Assembly (NCBI GenBank): GCA_016784965.1
Contig: JADHTQ010000001.1
Location: forward strand, 1 to 64,000
DNA from: Bacteriovoracaceae bacterium
Lineage (GTDB): Bacteria; Bdellovibrionota; Bacteriovoracia; Bacteriovoracales; Bacteriovoracaceae
Direction: 5' to 3'
Length of the DNA: 64,000 nt
Shown here: positions 63,425 through 64,000 of the stretch, in pieces
Layout: each line of letters begins with the position of its first letter
Numbering within the stretch: the stretch's first letter is position 1
Translations under genes and position numbers: made by a program
The notes under the pieces: generated by a model
What the model was told of the DNA's origin: nothing
The model's database searches: none
What the model saw: the letters and a program-made list of their open reading frames with translations, nothing else

Positions 63425-64000
63425 TTAGCTACCCTCAAAAGTATTACCTATTAGCTCTAAAACGTCATTTCTTTGGGCCACTGAAAGTAAATTCAAGTTG
63501 CAATGAAGACGATTAACGGCATGTGATGAGCTAAATTTAAAAAACAAATCAGTTGCTTCATTGATATCAAGGTATAAACGCTGTCCTTTTCCATAAAAAT
63601 TTCGAATCACCTTAATTAAATATTTGTTACTTTGCTGCACACCGTGTTGGTAGTACTTGGAAAGTCGTCCTGTTGATGAGCATCTGATATACTCAATGTT
63701 TTGGCCGCTCAAATAGTCTTGAACCGCCTCTAGGGTAACAAGTTGCGATTCATTAAATGACTCAAATATTTTAGTTGGTATTTGATTACTAACAATGGAC
63801 TCAGCATAGCGGTTACTGCTGGCCCTTAGAGCTTTCATCAAAAAATGATCATCGTGCTCTAGGTACTCTTCAATATTGGCGGGAATGCAATACTCATTTG
63901 GCGCTGCAGTAAAATACTTAAGTAACAGTTGCTCAAGACATACAGATCTGTAGTGAAAGTACACCATCAAAAACATGTGGTAGCGACTAAGCAAAAAATC
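63425..64000 (-). CDS. HD-domain phosphohydrolase, 3' part only
   Basis: The frame is open to the window edge (reading ...DFLLSRYHMFLMVYFH), so the 5' part with the HD metal motifs lies outside. The visible 190+ residues match the C-terminal region of COG1078-like HD hydrolases, with L-x-x-R-Y-x-M-F-x-x-V-Y-x-H and IEEYLEHDDHFLMKALRAS. Family members hydrolyse dNTPs or other phosphomonoesters. It ends two nt before the next gene. Confidence 0.6.
   Translation of the reverse strand, partial: DFLLSRYHMFLMVYFHYRSVCLEQLLLKYFTAAPNEYCIPANIEEYLEHDDHFLMKALRASSNRYAESIVSNQIPTKIFESFNESQLVTLEAVQDYLSGQNIEYIRCSSTGRLSKYYQHGVQQSNKYLIKVIRNFYGKGQRLYLDINEATDLFFKFSSSHAVNRLHCNLNLLSVAQRNDVLELIGNTFEGS

Overview
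The window looks like a chromosomal segment of a low-GC Gram-negative bacterium, most likely from the predatory Bdellovibrionota (Bacteriovorax/Halobacteriovorax-like). This placement is an inference. It rests on AT-rich DNA, a CarD/CdnL regulator, a single-cytochrome (type B) succinate dehydrogenase, a bifunctional formiminotransferase-cyclodeaminase, many exported proteins without recognisable families, and several very large surface or coiled-coil proteins. No rRNA, tRNA, CRISPR array, phage or insertion sequence was recognised.

Layout. 1-7.6 kb (minus strand): a translation operon infC-rpmI-rplT with a small FlbD-like gene. Upstream of it lies a membrane/lipid/cofactor operon (Na/Pi cotransporter, PlsB-like acyltransferase, folE) that ends in an apparent relic of a cation-efflux gene, then a DUF4143-type ATPase. 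8.0-29.2 kb (minus strand): one long co-directional run of a giant 3413-aa lipoprotein, a divergent adenosine-deaminase-like enzyme, a 1374-aa coiled-coil protein, RNase E/G, an exported helical protein, a SleB-type cell-wall hydrolase and a small exported protein. 29.4-40.7 kb (plus strand): a TolC/RND efflux pair without an adaptor, then a seven-gene operon built around a Lol-like ABC transporter with its own LolA-like carrier, an outer-membrane barrel and a cyclase-fold protein. 40.9-46.4 kb (plus strand): a ThDP enzyme, a sensor histidine kinase, a KAS III-like condensing enzyme and a dihydroorotate-dehydrogenase-like protein. 46.4-53 kb: MscS channel, an iron-sulfur protein behind an exact FNR-type box, a second DUF4143 ATPase, and sdhCAB. 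53-61.8 kb (plus strand): a candidate small RNA or leader, ftcD, a GYF_2 membrane protein, sucCD, ndk, carD, gltX and a MarR regulator. 61.8-64 kb (minus strand): two uncharacterised membrane/exported proteins and the 3' end of an HD-domain gene.

How the parts fit. sdhCAB, sucCD and ndk together cover the succinyl-CoA to fumarate segment of the TCA cycle and nucleotide recharging; ftcD feeds histidine-derived one-carbon units into folate. The main candidates for something undescribed are the giant DEGGG-repeat lipoprotein with a beta-propeller apparently inserted in its FGE-like domain, the self-contained Lol-like export operon with a cyclase-fold protein whose active-site Lys and Arg appear swapped, and the ThDP/KAS III/histidine-kinase cluster, whose gene content resembles small-molecule signal synthesis plus sensing. 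All functions beyond family assignment are inference from sequence reading alone; no database search was possible.
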